NCBI GenBank assembly: GCA_013373015.1
Contig: JABXIQ010000006.1
Location: 62,001 to 126,000 of the forward strand
DNA length: 64,000 nt
Direction of reading: 5' to 3'
Source of the DNA: Kangiellaceae bacterium
GTDB lineage: Bacteria > Pseudomonadota > Gammaproteobacteria > Enterobacterales > Kangiellaceae
Below the pieces are notes generated by a model. That model was given only the letters and a program-made list of their open reading frames with translations. It was not told where the DNA came from and searched no databases. Of the stretch, positions 25,909 to 36,341 are shown in pieces. The position numbers were made by a program, and so were the translations under genes. Each line of letters begins with the position of its first letter. Position 1 is the stretch's first letter.

Positions 25909-27660
25909 ATGAAAATAAAACTTGGCATACTAGCAACACTCCCTCTGTTATTCGCTTGCGCCAATAGCAAAGTTACCCCTGTGCAGAATCAATTGCAAGG
26001 CCAAAACCCTATCCAACTTGAACTGGTGGCACGTCACATCAGTGGGCAATATGGGGAAGGGGCTGCAGAAGTCGTCGCTTATCAAGCCACTCAGCAAAAA
26101 CTATACGTAGTTAATGGTGCCGCTAAAGCTATTGATATTGTTTCAATCAAACAAATACCGCAACAAGCTCTAGCGCTTCCTTATTCGGGGCAAAACTTAG
26201 CAAGCACACGTCTTTCGTTACCGAATACTGCTGAAACTGCTGCTGGACAACTCACATTGAAAAGTCCTAATTCACTAGCAATTCACGGCGATCTAATGGC
26301 AGTAGCCATGCAAAATAAAGACAAACAAGCGAATGGCGCAATCTTGTTTTATGACCTATCAGCACAACAGCCTAGCCTTATTAAAGCTGTAGAGGTTGGC
26401 GCTTTACCTGATATGGTGGCCTTTACTCCTGATGGTTCAAAGGTTGTTGTCGCCAACGAAGGCGAGCCAAGCAAAGATTACCGTAATGATCCAGAGGGTT
26501 CTATCAGCATCATTGAAACAGGGCTGGTAACGGGTAACGGTATCAGTCAGCAAGATATTCGCCTTAATTTTCAATCATTTAACTCAAAAATGCTTGAGTT
26601 AAAACAGTCAGGGGTCAAATTTGCCAGTCCCAAAGGCACTAGCGTTGCTCAAGATTTAGAACCTGAGTATGTGGCTATTTCTGCGGATAGCACAACAGCT
26701 TATGTCACCTTGCAAGAAAACAATGCGATAGCTATCGTAGATTTGACTAAACCAGCCATCAGCTCGGTGAAAGGGCTTGGTTACAAAGACTGGAATCAAT
26801 ACACCATTGATGTCAGTGATAAAGACGGAGCCCAGCTCAATCGTTACGAAAATCTTTACGGGCTTTATCAACCCGACACGATTTACAGCTACCAAGTTAA
26901 TGGTAAGACTTATTTATTAACTGCCAACGAAGGCGATGCACGCGAGTATATTTATGATGCCAATGAAGCTGACTGTAAAGCCGCTGGCCATAAATTTGAC
27001 GATGAAGATGGCTGTATCAGCTATAGTGAAGAAGTTAGAGCCAAAAAACTGAGCTTCAAATCACCTTCTATCATCGACTCATACTATGACAAAAATGGTA
27101 TTGGACGTTTGAAAGTTACTAAAGTCTTAGGTGATGATGATGGTGATGGCTATCACGAGAAACTATACGCCTATGGTGCGCGCTCATTCAGCATTTGGGA
27201 CAGTGAGGCCAACCAAGTATTCGATAGTGGTGATCACATCGCCAAAACATTACTACAAACCTATGGCGAACAGTTCAATGCCAACGAAAGCAAGAATAAT
27301 GGCGACAATCGCTCTGACGATAAAGGTGCTGAGCCTGAAGCCTTAACCGTGGCTAAAATTGGCAACCGCTACTACGGTTTTATCGGACTAGAGCGTATGG
27401 GCGGAATTATGGTGTATGACATTACCAATCCGCAACAACCGCAATACCTTAACTTTATCAACAACCGTGATATGTCGCTAGAATTCAAAATTGACGATGA
27501 CACAGATCCAGTCACCCTAAAAGGCAATTATGACAAAGTGGGCGATTTGGCTCCAGAAGGCATGGTGTTTATCAGTGCCGAGCAAAGCCCAACCGGCAAA
27601 CCACTACTAGCGGTTGCCAATGAAGTTAGCGGTAGCTTGTCGATTTATCAAATTCGTTAA
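25909..27660 (+). CDS. Beta-propeller lipoprotein of the choice-of-anchor I type
   Basis: A 583-residue protein with a lipoprotein signal ending in the lipobox LLFAC (Cys16), so it is probably on the outer membrane or periplasmic face. The body has repeated strand patterns. The family phrases GALPDMVAFTPDGSKVVVAN, EGEPSKDYRNDPEGSISII, EPEYVAISADSTTAYVTLQE and YLLTANEGDAREY are typical of the seven-bladed 'choice-of-anchor I' proteins, sometimes labelled alkaline-phosphatase-like. Several Asp-rich segments (DDDGDGYHEKLYAYG) may bind calcium. The enzyme activity, if any, is not known to me. It is divergent from ccoN and followed by the inverted-repeat element. Confidence 0.85.
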   Translation: MKIKLGILATLPLLFACANSKVTPVQNQLQGQNPIQLELVARHISGQYGEGAAEVVAYQATQQKLYVVNGAAKAIDIVSIKQIPQQALALPYSGQNLASTRLSLPNTAETAAGQLTLKSPNSLAIHGDLMAVAMQNKDKQANGAILFYDLSAQQPSLIKAVEVGALPDMVAFTPDGSKVVVANEGEPSKDYRNDPEGSISIIETGLVTGNGISQQDIRLNFQSFNSKMLELKQSGVKFASPKGTSVAQDLEPEYVAISADSTTAYVTLQENNAIAIVDLTKPAISSVKGLGYKDWNQYTIDVSDKDGAQLNRYENLYGLYQPDTIYSYQVNGKTYLLTANEGDAREYIYDANEADCKAAGHKFDDEDGCISYSEEVRAKKLSFKSPSIIDSYYDKNGIGRLKVTKVLGDDDGDGYHEKLYAYGARSFSIWDSEANQVFDSGDHIAKTLLQTYGEQFNANESKNNGDNRSDDKGAEPEALTVAKIGNRYYGFIGLERMGGIMVYDITNPQQPQYLNFINNRDMSLEFKIDDDTDPVTLKGNYDKVGDLAPEGMVFISAEQSPTGKPLLAVANEVSGSLSIYQIR

Positions 27661-27673
27661 CCCCAAAAACATT

Positions 27674-27753
27674 TGTCATTCCCGCGAAAGCGGGAATCCG
27701 CTTTACATTCTTGTCAAGCCTTAGAGTAGATTCCCGCTTTCGCGGGAATGACA
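27674..27753. repeat. Inverted pair of REP-like palindromes
   Basis: A 25-base unit at 27674-27698 (TGTCATTCCCGCGAAAGCGG and five more bases) recurs exactly in reverse complement at 27729-27753, with 30 bases between. Each unit contains its own CCCGC-GAAA/TTTC-GCGGG hairpin. This REPIN-like layout and this core sequence are widespread as dispersed extragenic repeats in proteobacterial genomes. It lies between two plus-strand genes and may also act as a terminator for the upstream one. Only one copy is present in this window. Confidence 0.85.
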
Positions 27754-27905
27754 GAAAATCTCATGTTGATACCAGCCTTAACTTCGGTAGCCTTTTTCTT
27801 TTCACTTACGTTAGTTTCATAGACTGTTACTTTTTTATCATTGGTCTAGCATCAAATAACTGCTACTCTTTTCAACAATTTAGGGGAAATCAAGAAGAGA
27901 GCCGT

Positions 27906-29405
27906 ATGAAACTGATAAAACCACTTCTATTATTATTGCTACTAAGTAACGTTAGCGTTTATGCCGATGAAACCAAAAAAGATCTTACGCCTAACCCATA
28001 TCCTGAAGAAAAAACCGTATCTAGCCAGCACAGCGTGACCATTGATGGTAAAACCGTCAACTATACGGCAACGGCTGGAAATTCCTTTATTTTCAATGAC
28101 AAAGGCGAAAAACTCGGTTCCATTTTCTATACCGCCTATACCAAAAAAGGCTCAACCCCAGAAAAGCGCCCAATCACTTTTGCCTATAACGGCGGACCTG
28201 GTTCGGCATCGGTTTGGTTGCATTTAGGAACGCTAGGCCCTCGTCGCGTATTAATGGACAAAGAAGGTTTTCCCACCAAACCGCCTTACAAACTCGTTGA
28301 TAATGCTTATTCGATTTTAGATTTGACTGATATTGTATTTATCGATCCTGTCGGTACTGGCTATAGCCGCGTGCATGACAAAGGTAAAGATGAAGATTTC
28401 CACGGCGTTTGGGAAGACATCAAATCGGTTTCTGAATTTATTCGTTTATATATGACCCGAAACAAACGCTGGGCATCGCCAAAATACTTGATCGGCGAAA
28501 GCTATGGCACCACTCGCTCAGCAGGTATTGCCTATCACATGGGACAAAATCATGGCGTTTATTTCAATGGCATCATGCTGGTTTCTAATGTCTTAAATTT
28601 CAGTCTTGATGACTTTGGGCATCAAATGAGCGTACTACCTCCAACAACCATGTTGCCAAGCTACACCGCCGCCGCTTGGTATCACAAGCAATTAAACGCT
28701 GAATTGCAAGCCGACTTAGACAAAGCCATTGAACAAGCCAAAGACTATGCGCTGACCGACTATGCTTTAGCTTTATTGCAAGGCGATTGGCTGGATGAAA
28801 GCAAAAAGAATCAAGTGGCCGACCGATTATCGGAACTCACAGGCCTGGATAAACAATTGATATTGCAGAACAATTTGCGCATTGAGTTAAATGATTTCTT
28901 GCATCATCTACTACGAGAACAAGGCAAAACCGTTGGTCGTTTAGACAGCCGCTTTGTCACTGAAGAAATTGATGCGATGAACCAATCAGGCTATCGCGAC
29001 CCAAGTTATATGGCCATTCATGGTCCATATACCGCGACCATCATGGATTACTTTGCCCGTGAACTAAACTACCAAAGCGATCTGAAATATCATATTTTAG
29101 GCGGTGGCGTGAAAAGCTGGAACTATGATGAATTTGTTCAAGAAAACTTCGACATCAGTAAGAAATTACGTCATGCCATGCTACGCAACCCTGATATGCA
29201 AATTTTTGTTGCCAATGGTTACTATGATTTTGCCACACCCTTTTTCGCCACTGAATATACCTTTTCGCACATGAACTTACCCAAGTCATTACAAGACAAT
29301 ATCAATATGACTTATTACGAGTCAGGGCACATGATGTATATTCGCGAACATGATTTGATAAAACTTAAAAATGATATAAGAAATTTCTTCCAACGTTCGC
29401 TGTGA
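27906..29405 (+). CDS. Secreted S10-family serine carboxypeptidase-like peptidase
   Basis: A 499-residue exported peptidase. The start ATG 27906 is chosen because it gives a clean signal peptide (MKLIKPLLLLLLLSNVSVYA, cleaved after ADA-type residues near 21) and follows an AAGAAGAG ribosome site; a longer in-frame reading would begin inside the repeat element. The S10 signatures are NGGPGSASVWLHLG (oxyanion hole), DPVGTGYS, and GESYGTTRSAG with nucleophile Ser199. Asp441 (GYYDFATP) and His475 (ESGHMMY) complete the predicted triad. It should remove C-terminal residues from peptides in the periplasm or outside. It is monocistronic. Confidence 0.92.
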   Translation: MKLIKPLLLLLLLSNVSVYADETKKDLTPNPYPEEKTVSSQHSVTIDGKTVNYTATAGNSFIFNDKGEKLGSIFYTAYTKKGSTPEKRPITFAYNGGPGSASVWLHLGTLGPRRVLMDKEGFPTKPPYKLVDNAYSILDLTDIVFIDPVGTGYSRVHDKGKDEDFHGVWEDIKSVSEFIRLYMTRNKRWASPKYLIGESYGTTRSAGIAYHMGQNHGVYFNGIMLVSNVLNFSLDDFGHQMSVLPPTTMLPSYTAAAWYHKQLNAELQADLDKAIEQAKDYALTDYALALLQGDWLDESKKNQVADRLSELTGLDKQLILQNNLRIELNDFLHHLLREQGKTVGRLDSRFVTEEIDAMNQSGYRDPSYMAIHGPYTATIMDYFARELNYQSDLKYHILGGGVKSWNYDEFVQENFDISKKLRHAMLRNPDMQIFVANGYYDFATPFFATEYTFSHMNLPKSLQDNINMTYYESGHMMYIREHDLIKLKNDIRNFFQRSL

Positions 29406-29523
29406 AATACCACAAGTTAGCATTGGGAATTTCCTTAACAATACAATTAGGCTATTCCCAAAAAGCGTAATTCCCCATAAAATAATCCTAGTTAACTATT
29501 TTCTTTTATTTGAGTAATAAACA

Positions 29524-30090
29524 ATGGCAAAAGCAAATGAAATCAAGCGCAATATGGCGGTTGAATACAATGGTAAATTGTTGTGGGTACGTCATATTGA
29601 AGTCAGCAGCCCCAGCGCGCGCGGTGCAGCGACTTTATACAAAATGCGCTTTACCGATTTCCAAACAGGTCTAAAAGTTGAAGAGCGCTTCAAAGGGGAC
29701 GACCAGCTCACAGTCGTAGAATTAAGTAAACGTCCAGCTATGTTCTCCTATACCGAAGGTGATACGGTTATCTTTATGGACGCCGAAGACTACAGCCAAT
29801 ACACCTTTAATGTTGAAGATATTGCTGATGAAATGTTATTCATTACTGAAGATATACAAGATCTCAAAGTAATGATGATTGATAATAAATTGATTGGTTT
29901 AGAGCTGCCCTCTTCAGTTACTATGACTATCGAACAAACCGACCCATCGATAAAAGGTGCCTCGGCTTCTGCTAGAACAAAGCCTGCTCACTTTAGCACT
30001 GGCTTAGTGATTCAAGTTCCCGAATATATTGCCACAGGTGAAAAGGTACAAATCAATGTGGAAGAAAAAAGGTTTATGAGCAGAGCATAG
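29524..30090 (+). CDS. efpL: Elongation factor P-like protein EfpL (YeiP)
   Basis: A paralogue of EF-P that relieves ribosome stalling at proline-rich motifs. The protein has 188 residues in three beta-barrel domains. The loop that points to the peptidyl-transferase centre reads [15 protein letters not shown]: longer than in EF-P, with Arg in place of the modified Lys/Arg of EF-P. That loop and the full length identify EfpL rather than EF-P. It stands alone and ends head-to-head with the DUF1653 gene with no bases between the two stop codons. Confidence 0.95.
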   Translation: MAKANEIKRNMAVEYNGKLLWVRHIEVSSPSARGAATLYKMRFTDFQTGLKVEERFKGDDQLTVVELSKRPAMFSYTEGDTVIFMDAEDYSQYTFNVEDIADEMLFITEDIQDLKVMMIDNKLIGLELPSSVTMTIEQTDPSIKGASASARTKPAHFSTGLVIQVPEYIATGEKVQINVEEKRFMSRA

Positions 30091-30300
30091 TTATCTCTCT
30101 GCTCTAGTAAATCTTTGCAAGATTTCTCCATCTCTCTCAATCGTTTCATCAAACATTTCAAGCGGTCTAACCCAAATACCGTAATCACCATAAAGAGCTT
30201 TATAAACCACATAAAGCTCTCCTGTTTCTGAGTGAGTGGCGACTTCAAGCACTTCATAAAGATTACCTTTGAAATGCTTATAAATACCTTTTTCAATCAT
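30091..30300 (-). CDS. DUF1653 family small protein
   Basis: A 69-residue protein in the small beta-barrel family DUF1653. The family pattern is complete: GIYKHFKGNLYEVLEVATHS, ELYVVYKALYGDYGIWVRPL and EMFDETIERDG, with the final F.R. The start is set at ATG 30300 (MIEKGIYKH); a longer frame from 30333 would add residues not found in the family. The family has no established function to my knowledge. Its stop codon directly abuts the efpL stop. Confidence 0.88.
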   Translation of the reverse strand: MIEKGIYKHFKGNLYEVLEVATHSETGELYVVYKALYGDYGIWVRPLEMFDETIERDGEILQRFTRAER

Positions 30301-30322
30301 AATAAAAACTCGGTTGCAAAAA

Positions 30323-30344
30323 AAAGCGACCATCGGGTCGCTTT
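30323..30344 (-). terminator. Terminator of purA
   Basis: AAAGCGACC, loop ATCG, GGTCGCTTT form a strong hairpin 40 bases downstream of the purA stop. On the minus strand it is followed by a T-run (complement of the A-run at 30318-30324). It separates purA from the DUF1653 gene. Confidence 0.85.
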
Positions 30345-30383
30345 AATTTATAGTATTTGAAACTTTCAATCAAAGCTCAAGCA

Positions 30384-31724
<1,341 letters not shown>

Positions 31725-31898
31725 TTAACTCAATTTTGCGTTAAGAAGCGAAACAGGAAACCGCGCATTTTACCGCCAAAGTCACTGAAAATCCTCTTTT
31801 TTTTGACAAAATTCACGTTTTTTCAATAACCCCGATATTCATAACGGACAATCAATAACTTAAGTTCAAGACAACAGGGTATAGCTAACTAAAAAACA

Positions 31899-32084
31899 CT
31901 AAACCACAAAGTAGATCCAAACCAATCCCAATAGCATACTACTAAAACCTATTGCTCTTAGCGTGGCATCAGACTTTTGAGAGATTTCCTGCATGGTTTG
32001 TTTCCATGCTTTAGGCATTAGCGCTGGCATCAAGCCCTCTAAAATTAAAAACAAACCGCCTGCAATTAACCATTCTTTGGACAT
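31899..32084 (-). CDS. yjeT: DUF2065 small inner-membrane protein YjeT
   Basis: A 61-residue protein with two membrane helices (about 6-24 and 40-59) and a short basic loop, MPKAWKQTMQEISQKSD. The GGLFLILEGLMPALMPKAW pattern is the DUF2065 signature. The start ATG 32084 (MSKEWLIAGG) follows a GGAGAG ribosome site; a longer frame from 32135 runs through the hairpin after hflC. Its place between hflC and purA is conserved in gammaproteobacteria. Function unknown. Confidence 0.9.
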   Translation of the reverse strand: MSKEWLIAGGLFLILEGLMPALMPKAWKQTMQEISQKSDATLRAIGFSSMLLGLVWIYFVV

Positions 32085-32122
32085 CAACACCTCTCCAAAA
32101 CACAAATTATTATTCACCACAA

Positions 32123-32148
32123 AAAAGGCCAGCAATGCTGGCCTTTTG
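32123..32148 (-). terminator. Hairpin between hflC and yjeT
   Basis: AAAAGGCCAGC, a short loop and GCTGGCCTTTT make a near-perfect palindrome 25 bases after the hflC stop, with flanking A/T runs. It has the form of an intrinsic terminator and would limit readthrough from hflKC into yjeT. Confidence 0.8.
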
Positions 32149-32172
32149 ATAACTTTACCATAATATTAGGGA

Positions 32173-33057
32173 TTATTTACCCTGAGCATCTTTAAAATAC
32201 TTGAAAAATTCACTATCAGGTTTAATAACCATCACATCGCCAGAGTCTTTGAACGATGCCTTATACGCGTCCAAACTACGCAAGAAAGCATAAAACTCTG
32301 GATTTTTGTTATAGGTTTCAGCGTAAATTTTAGCAGCTTCTGCATCTGCTTGACCACGAATTTCACGTGCGGTTCTATCCGCTTCTGCAATTATAATTTT
32401 TTGCTTAGAGTCTGTATCGGCGCGGATTTTTTCAGCTTCTTTACTACCCTCTGCACGGTTAGCCGAAGCAAACTCAGCACGCTCCGAGATCATTTCTTGA
32501 AAAACTTTACCACGAATTTCATCAGGGTAATTAACCTTCTTCACTTGAATATCTATAACTTCAATACCAAACTCTGGCGTTTTCTCAGCAACTTCTAGCT
32601 CAATGGCATTAATGGTTTCATCACGATCTTTATAAATGAGCTGCTCAATATCACGAGTACCAAACTGAGCTCGAGTCGAAGCATCGACAAAACGATCCAC
32701 AAAGCCATTAGCTCGCTCAACACTGCCTTGCGTTCTCAAGTAGAATTGGCCAAAGTCACTAATACGCCATTTCACATAGGTATCAACAATCAAGTCAGTC
32801 TTATCAGCCGTTGTGATACGATCGGCGCGACCATCAAAAGTTTGAATACGCGAATCCAATCTTTGCACACGATCAATAAAAGGCATTTTGAAGTGCAAGC
32901 CTGGTTCATGCACCACAGGTTTGCCTTCAGAATCTTTTAATACTTGACTGAAACGTAAAATAAAACCTTTTTGTTGCTCTTTAACGATAAACAAGGTTGA
33001 TGACAATACTACCACCACCAACAAGAGTAAAAATGCGTAGATAGGAGTTTTATTCAT
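32173..33057 (-). CDS. hflC: HflC, FtsH protease modulator
   Basis: A 294-residue SPFH/prohibitin-family protein with one N-terminal membrane anchor (about 5-24) and a periplasmic SPFH domain followed by a long helix (EFASANRAEGSKEAEKIRAD region). With HflK it forms a large cage around the FtsH protease in the inner membrane and modulates its activity. It overlaps the end of hflK by 8 bases, so the two are made in equal amounts by coupled translation. Confidence 0.97.
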   Translation of the reverse strand: MNKTPIYAFLLLLVVVVLSSTLFIVKEQQKGFILRFSQVLKDSEGKPVVHEPGLHFKMPFIDRVQRLDSRIQTFDGRADRITTADKTDLIVDTYVKWRISDFGQFYLRTQGSVERANGFVDRFVDASTRAQFGTRDIEQLIYKDRDETINAIELEVAEKTPEFGIEVIDIQVKKVNYPDEIRGKVFQEMISERAEFASANRAEGSKEAEKIRADTDSKQKIIIAEADRTAREIRGQADAEAAKIYAETYNKNPEFYAFLRSLDAYKASFKDSGDVMVIKPDSEFFKYFKDAQGK

Positions 33058-34114
33058 TATTGTTATCTCCTTGAGGTTGTTTCTTCTTATTCACAATTTG
33101 ATCCAATGGTAAATAAGTTAAATTGCTACTTCCATCGGTATCAATCACCACTTTACTGACGTTAGACATTACTTCTTCAATAGTTTCCAAATACAAGCGC
33201 TGACGAGTAACCTCTGGCGCTAACTCATACTCAGGTAATAACTTTTCAAAACGCGCAACTTCACCTTTAGCCTTTTCGACCACCTGACTACGATAAGCCT
33301 CAGCATTCTTAATCAAGCGCACAGCCTGACCTTCCGCTTTGGGCAACTTGTCATTGGCGTAGGCAGTGGCTTCTTGTACATAACGTTTCTGGTCACTAAT
33401 TGAGCTAGTCACATCATCAAACGCAGGACGTACTTCAATCGGCGGTTTTGAATCAGTCATATTAACTTCAAAAATCTCCACACCCATTTGATATGGCTCA
33501 AGAATACGCTCCATTTCTGTCAAAGTATCTTGCATAATACGAGTTTTGTTATCTTTCAAAACATCATCAATCACAGATTGACCTACCACTTGACGAATAG
33601 CTGCTTCAGCAACCTGCTCAATAGTTTTCTCTTGAGCATAAACATTAAATAAATAGTCTTCAGGAATATCAATTCGATAAACAACAGTAAAATCTACATC
33701 GACGATATTTTTATCTTTAGTCAAAATATTACCCGAGACTTCTTTTTTCTGCTGTGTATTGACGTCAACTTTATAAACACGGTCAATCAGTGGCGGCGCC
33801 CAACCCAAACCAGGGCCAACTGTACGATCATAACCACCGAAACGTGTGATTACTGCTTTTTCAGCCTCCTTGACGGTGTAAAAGCCTTTTGCAATAAAAA
33901 TACCTGCCAGTACCAAAAGACCGACAAAAAAGAAGCTCTTGCTGCCGCCATCTTTTGAGCCGCCTTTGCCACTTTTATCACCCCTGCCACCAAAAATGCT
34001 GCTTACTCTATCGCCAGCATCTTTGATCAATTTATCCAGATCATTCTGGTTATCTGGGCGCTTTTTGCCCCACGGGTCTTGGTTATTACCTTTTCCCGGC
34101 TCATTCCAAGCCAT
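33050..34114 (-). CDS. hflK: HflK, FtsH protease modulator
   Basis: A 354-residue partner of HflC. The N-terminus is hydrophilic and Gly/Asp/Asn-rich (MAWNEPGKGNNQDPWGKKRP is the usual HflK opening) and is followed by one membrane helix (about 60-77). The SPFH domain starts near ITRFGGYDRTVGPGLGW, and the coiled-coil helix is at about 230-300. It is preceded by hflX 170 bases away and overlaps hflC. Confidence 0.97.
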   Translation of the reverse strand: MAWNEPGKGNNQDPWGKKRPDNQNDLDKLIKDAGDRVSSIFGGRGDKSGKGGSKDGGSKSFFFVGLLVLAGIFIAKGFYTVKEAEKAVITRFGGYDRTVGPGLGWAPPLIDRVYKVDVNTQQKKEVSGNILTKDKNIVDVDFTVVYRIDIPEDYLFNVYAQEKTIEQVAEAAIRQVVGQSVIDDVLKDNKTRIMQDTLTEMERILEPYQMGVEIFEVNMTDSKPPIEVRPAFDDVTSSISDQKRYVQEATAYANDKLPKAEGQAVRLIKNAEAYRSQVVEKAKGEVARFEKLLPEYELAPEVTRQRLYLETIEEVMSNVSKVVIDTDGSSNLTYLPLDQIVNKKKQPQGDNNNE

Positions 34115-34286
34115 ATTTATCTCCAGCCTTTTATCGTTATGCTACGTTAATCAATCAATATACCAGAATTGTAGGGACGGGTAGCAGCCCTTTCAAGGCA
34201 ATTTGACATTTATTTAAGGGTTATAAAAGTAACAAATTATAACAGTTTCGTTGTCAGTTAGTGATCACTACTGCATTTCTTCCTAG

Positions 34287-35597
34287 CTACGCCTCGTGAC
34301 GCGCAACCACATAAGGACTTAAATCTTCTTCTAATTGCCTTGCCAGTCTAACCCAGTCGGATTTAGCCATTTTTATATTTAATAAAATCTCACCCTGTTC
34401 TGATACCGACTCTGATTCAATTGCTTGTAACTCGTATAGTTTTCCACGCACGCGTCCTTTTTGCGGCGGCAAACACAACTGACCGATAAATTGTTCATCT
34501 TCAGCCAACTCTTCGATCGCTTGCAGCAACAAGTCAATTCCTAACTGTTTTGTTGCAGAACACCAAACCCGAATCGGCTTACCTTGACCATCACGATCGA
34601 TACGTGGTTCAGCCCCTTCGATCAGGTCAATTTTGTTATAAACTTCCAAGCCTTGAATGCTATCCGCACCAATCTGCGCAAGCACTTGATGTACTTGCTC
34701 AATATTTTCTTCGCGGCGCTCACTAGCTGCATCAATCACGTGTAGCAATACATCAGCTTCCACAGACTCTTCCAAGGTAGCTCTAAATGCGGCCACCAGA
34801 TCATGTGGCAAGTGACGTATAAATCCTACCGTATCGGCTAGGATAATATCGGTTCCTTGTGGCAACGAAATACGGCGGTGAGTGGGATCAAGTGTAGCAA
34901 ACAGCATATCCTCTGCTATCACATCTGACTCGGTGACTAAATTAAACAAAGTAGATTTGCCTGCATTGGTGTAACCCACGATTGAAGCTGTTTTGATATT
35001 AGCTCTTTTTCGCGAACGTCTGCCTTGCTCGCGCTGCTTACCCACTTTATCTAAGCGCTTTTCAATATATTTGATCCGTTCGCGTAATAACCGTCGGTCA
35101 GTTTCAAGCTGAGTTTCACCCGGGCCGCGCAGACCAATACCGCCTTTTTGACGCTCAAGGTGCGTCCAGCCTCGGATTAATCGGGTCGATAAATGACGCA
35201 ACTGAGCTAGCTCAACCTGCAACTTACCTTCAAAAGTAAATGCCCGCTGAGCAAAAATATCAAGGATCAAACCAATCCGATCGATCACCAAGCAATCCAT
35301 GGCTTTTTCAATATTGCGCTGCTGCGCTGGGGAAAGATTATGATTAAAAATAACCACATTGGCTTCAGTTGCCTGTTTAGCACTTTTTATTTCATCTATC
35401 TTACCGCTACCAATAAAATATTTTGGATCAGGTGATGAGCGCTTTGCCGTGATAATATCCATCACCTGCAACCCAGCTGAACGTACTAATTCGACAAATT
35501 CTTGCAAATCTTCTTGGTGCGAGTCTTGATTCGCGTGCTGCTGAAAATCTATATGTACTAAGATGGCAGCTTCACCACCTTCATGACGATCAAACAC
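34287..35597 (-). CDS. hflX: Ribosome-associated GTPase HflX
   Basis: A 436-residue GTPase that splits stalled or damaged 70S ribosomes, as shown for the family. The N-terminal HflX domain has SPDPKYFIGSGKIDEIK and LSPAQQRNIEKAM. The linker has the conserved GGIGLRGPGETQLETDRR. The GTPase domain has GYTNAGKST (G1), DPTHRRI (G2 region), DTVGFIRHLP (G3) and NKID (G4). It follows hfq by about 190 bases containing the hairpin at 35722-35765. The hfq-hflX order is conserved. Confidence 0.97.
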   Translation of the reverse strand: MFDRHEGGEAAILVHIDFQQHANQDSHQEDLQEFVELVRSAGLQVMDIITAKRSSPDPKYFIGSGKIDEIKSAKQATEANVVIFNHNLSPAQQRNIEKAMDCLVIDRIGLILDIFAQRAFTFEGKLQVELAQLRHLSTRLIRGWTHLERQKGGIGLRGPGETQLETDRRLLRERIKYIEKRLDKVGKQREQGRRSRKRANIKTASIVGYTNAGKSTLFNLVTESDVIAEDMLFATLDPTHRRISLPQGTDIILADTVGFIRHLPHDLVAAFRATLEESVEADVLLHVIDAASERREENIEQVHQVLAQIGADSIQGLEVYNKIDLIEGAEPRIDRDGQGKPIRVWCSATKQLGIDLLLQAIEELAEDEQFIGQLCLPPQKGRVRGKLYELQAIESESVSEQGEILLNIKMAKSDWVRLARQLEEDLSPYVVARHEA

Positions 35598-35721
35598 TTA
35601 ATGCCTCGCTTTACACACAAATCCTTGTTAAGGATAAATTGGAACCTGACAATGATTAAGAGTGCAATGGATGTTGTTTTATAATTGAGAGGATCTTAGA
35701 GAAAAAAGCACAACAAAGCCA

Positions 35722-35765
35722 CCTGCTTCTGACCCTATACACAAGATAGGTTTGGCCGAAGCAGG
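35722..35765 (-). terminator. Two-part hairpin between hfq and hflX
   Basis: CCTGCTTC (35722-35729) pairs with GAAGCAGG (35758-35765), and inside it CCTAT (35734-35738) pairs with ATAGG (35746-35750). On the minus strand it lies 20 bases after the hfq stop and is followed by a T-rich stretch rather than a clean run. It could be a partial terminator, an hfq mRNA 3'-end stabiliser or a processing site. Confidence 0.5.
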
Positions 35766-35785
35766 ATGGGTATATCTTTTTGGGA

Positions 35786-36124
35786 TTACAGTCCGCCCAT
35801 TGGGCCGCCTGTATAGCCTCCACCGCTGGACATTGGTCCTGAGCCAGGATTTGAACCACCAGAACTACCTGCTTGGCCTTGCTCGTCACCATTGCTATCA
35901 CCATTTTGGTAATGACCACGAACATTACGGATCGGCACAACTGTTGAAACAGCGTGCTTATAAACCATCTGACTCACTGTATTTTTCAATAAAATCACAA
36001 ACTGATCGAAAGACTCAATTTGTCCTTGCAATTTAATACCATTGACAAGATAGATTGAGACTGGAACTTTCTCACGACGTAGTGCGTTTAAGAAAGGGTC
36101 TTGTAACGATTGCCCTTTTGACAT
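35786..36124 (-). CDS. hfq: RNA chaperone Hfq
   Basis: Hexameric Sm-like RNA-binding protein that pairs small RNAs with mRNAs. The protein has 112 residues. The Sm core is about 1-68: [20 protein letters not shown] (proximal face and rim), then Sm2 with [15 protein letters not shown], where KH matches the KHA(I/V)STVVP proximal-site motif. The C-terminal tail is Gly/Ser-rich and disordered, as in many gammaproteobacteria. ATG 36124 follows a GGAGAG ribosome site. It lies downstream of miaA by about 215 bases. Confidence 0.98.
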   Translation of the reverse strand: MSKGQSLQDPFLNALRREKVPVSIYLVNGIKLQGQIESFDQFVILLKNTVSQMVYKHAVSTVVPIRNVRGHYQNGDSNGDEQGQAGSSGGSNPGSGPMSSGGGYTGGPMGGL

Positions 36125-36341
36125 AGCTCTCTCCTATTTTATAAAACGTTATAAAAGCTTTATGTATCTTACTAGATATCTGCCTATTTGGATTCATTCC
36201 TAGGCTTGTTATCAATAATTTTCTATTAACAAATCATATTGGGAACTCACACCCCACTAAAAGTGTACATGATTTAGTCAATTAGATCGAGTGATATCAA
36301 TAACATAGGATGTGAAATGTGTACGAACTGTGAAGAGTTAG

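Noticed and set aside
27711-27905. Longer N-terminus for the S10 peptidase
   Set aside because: It would begin inside the repeat element and would bury the signal peptide found from ATG 27906.
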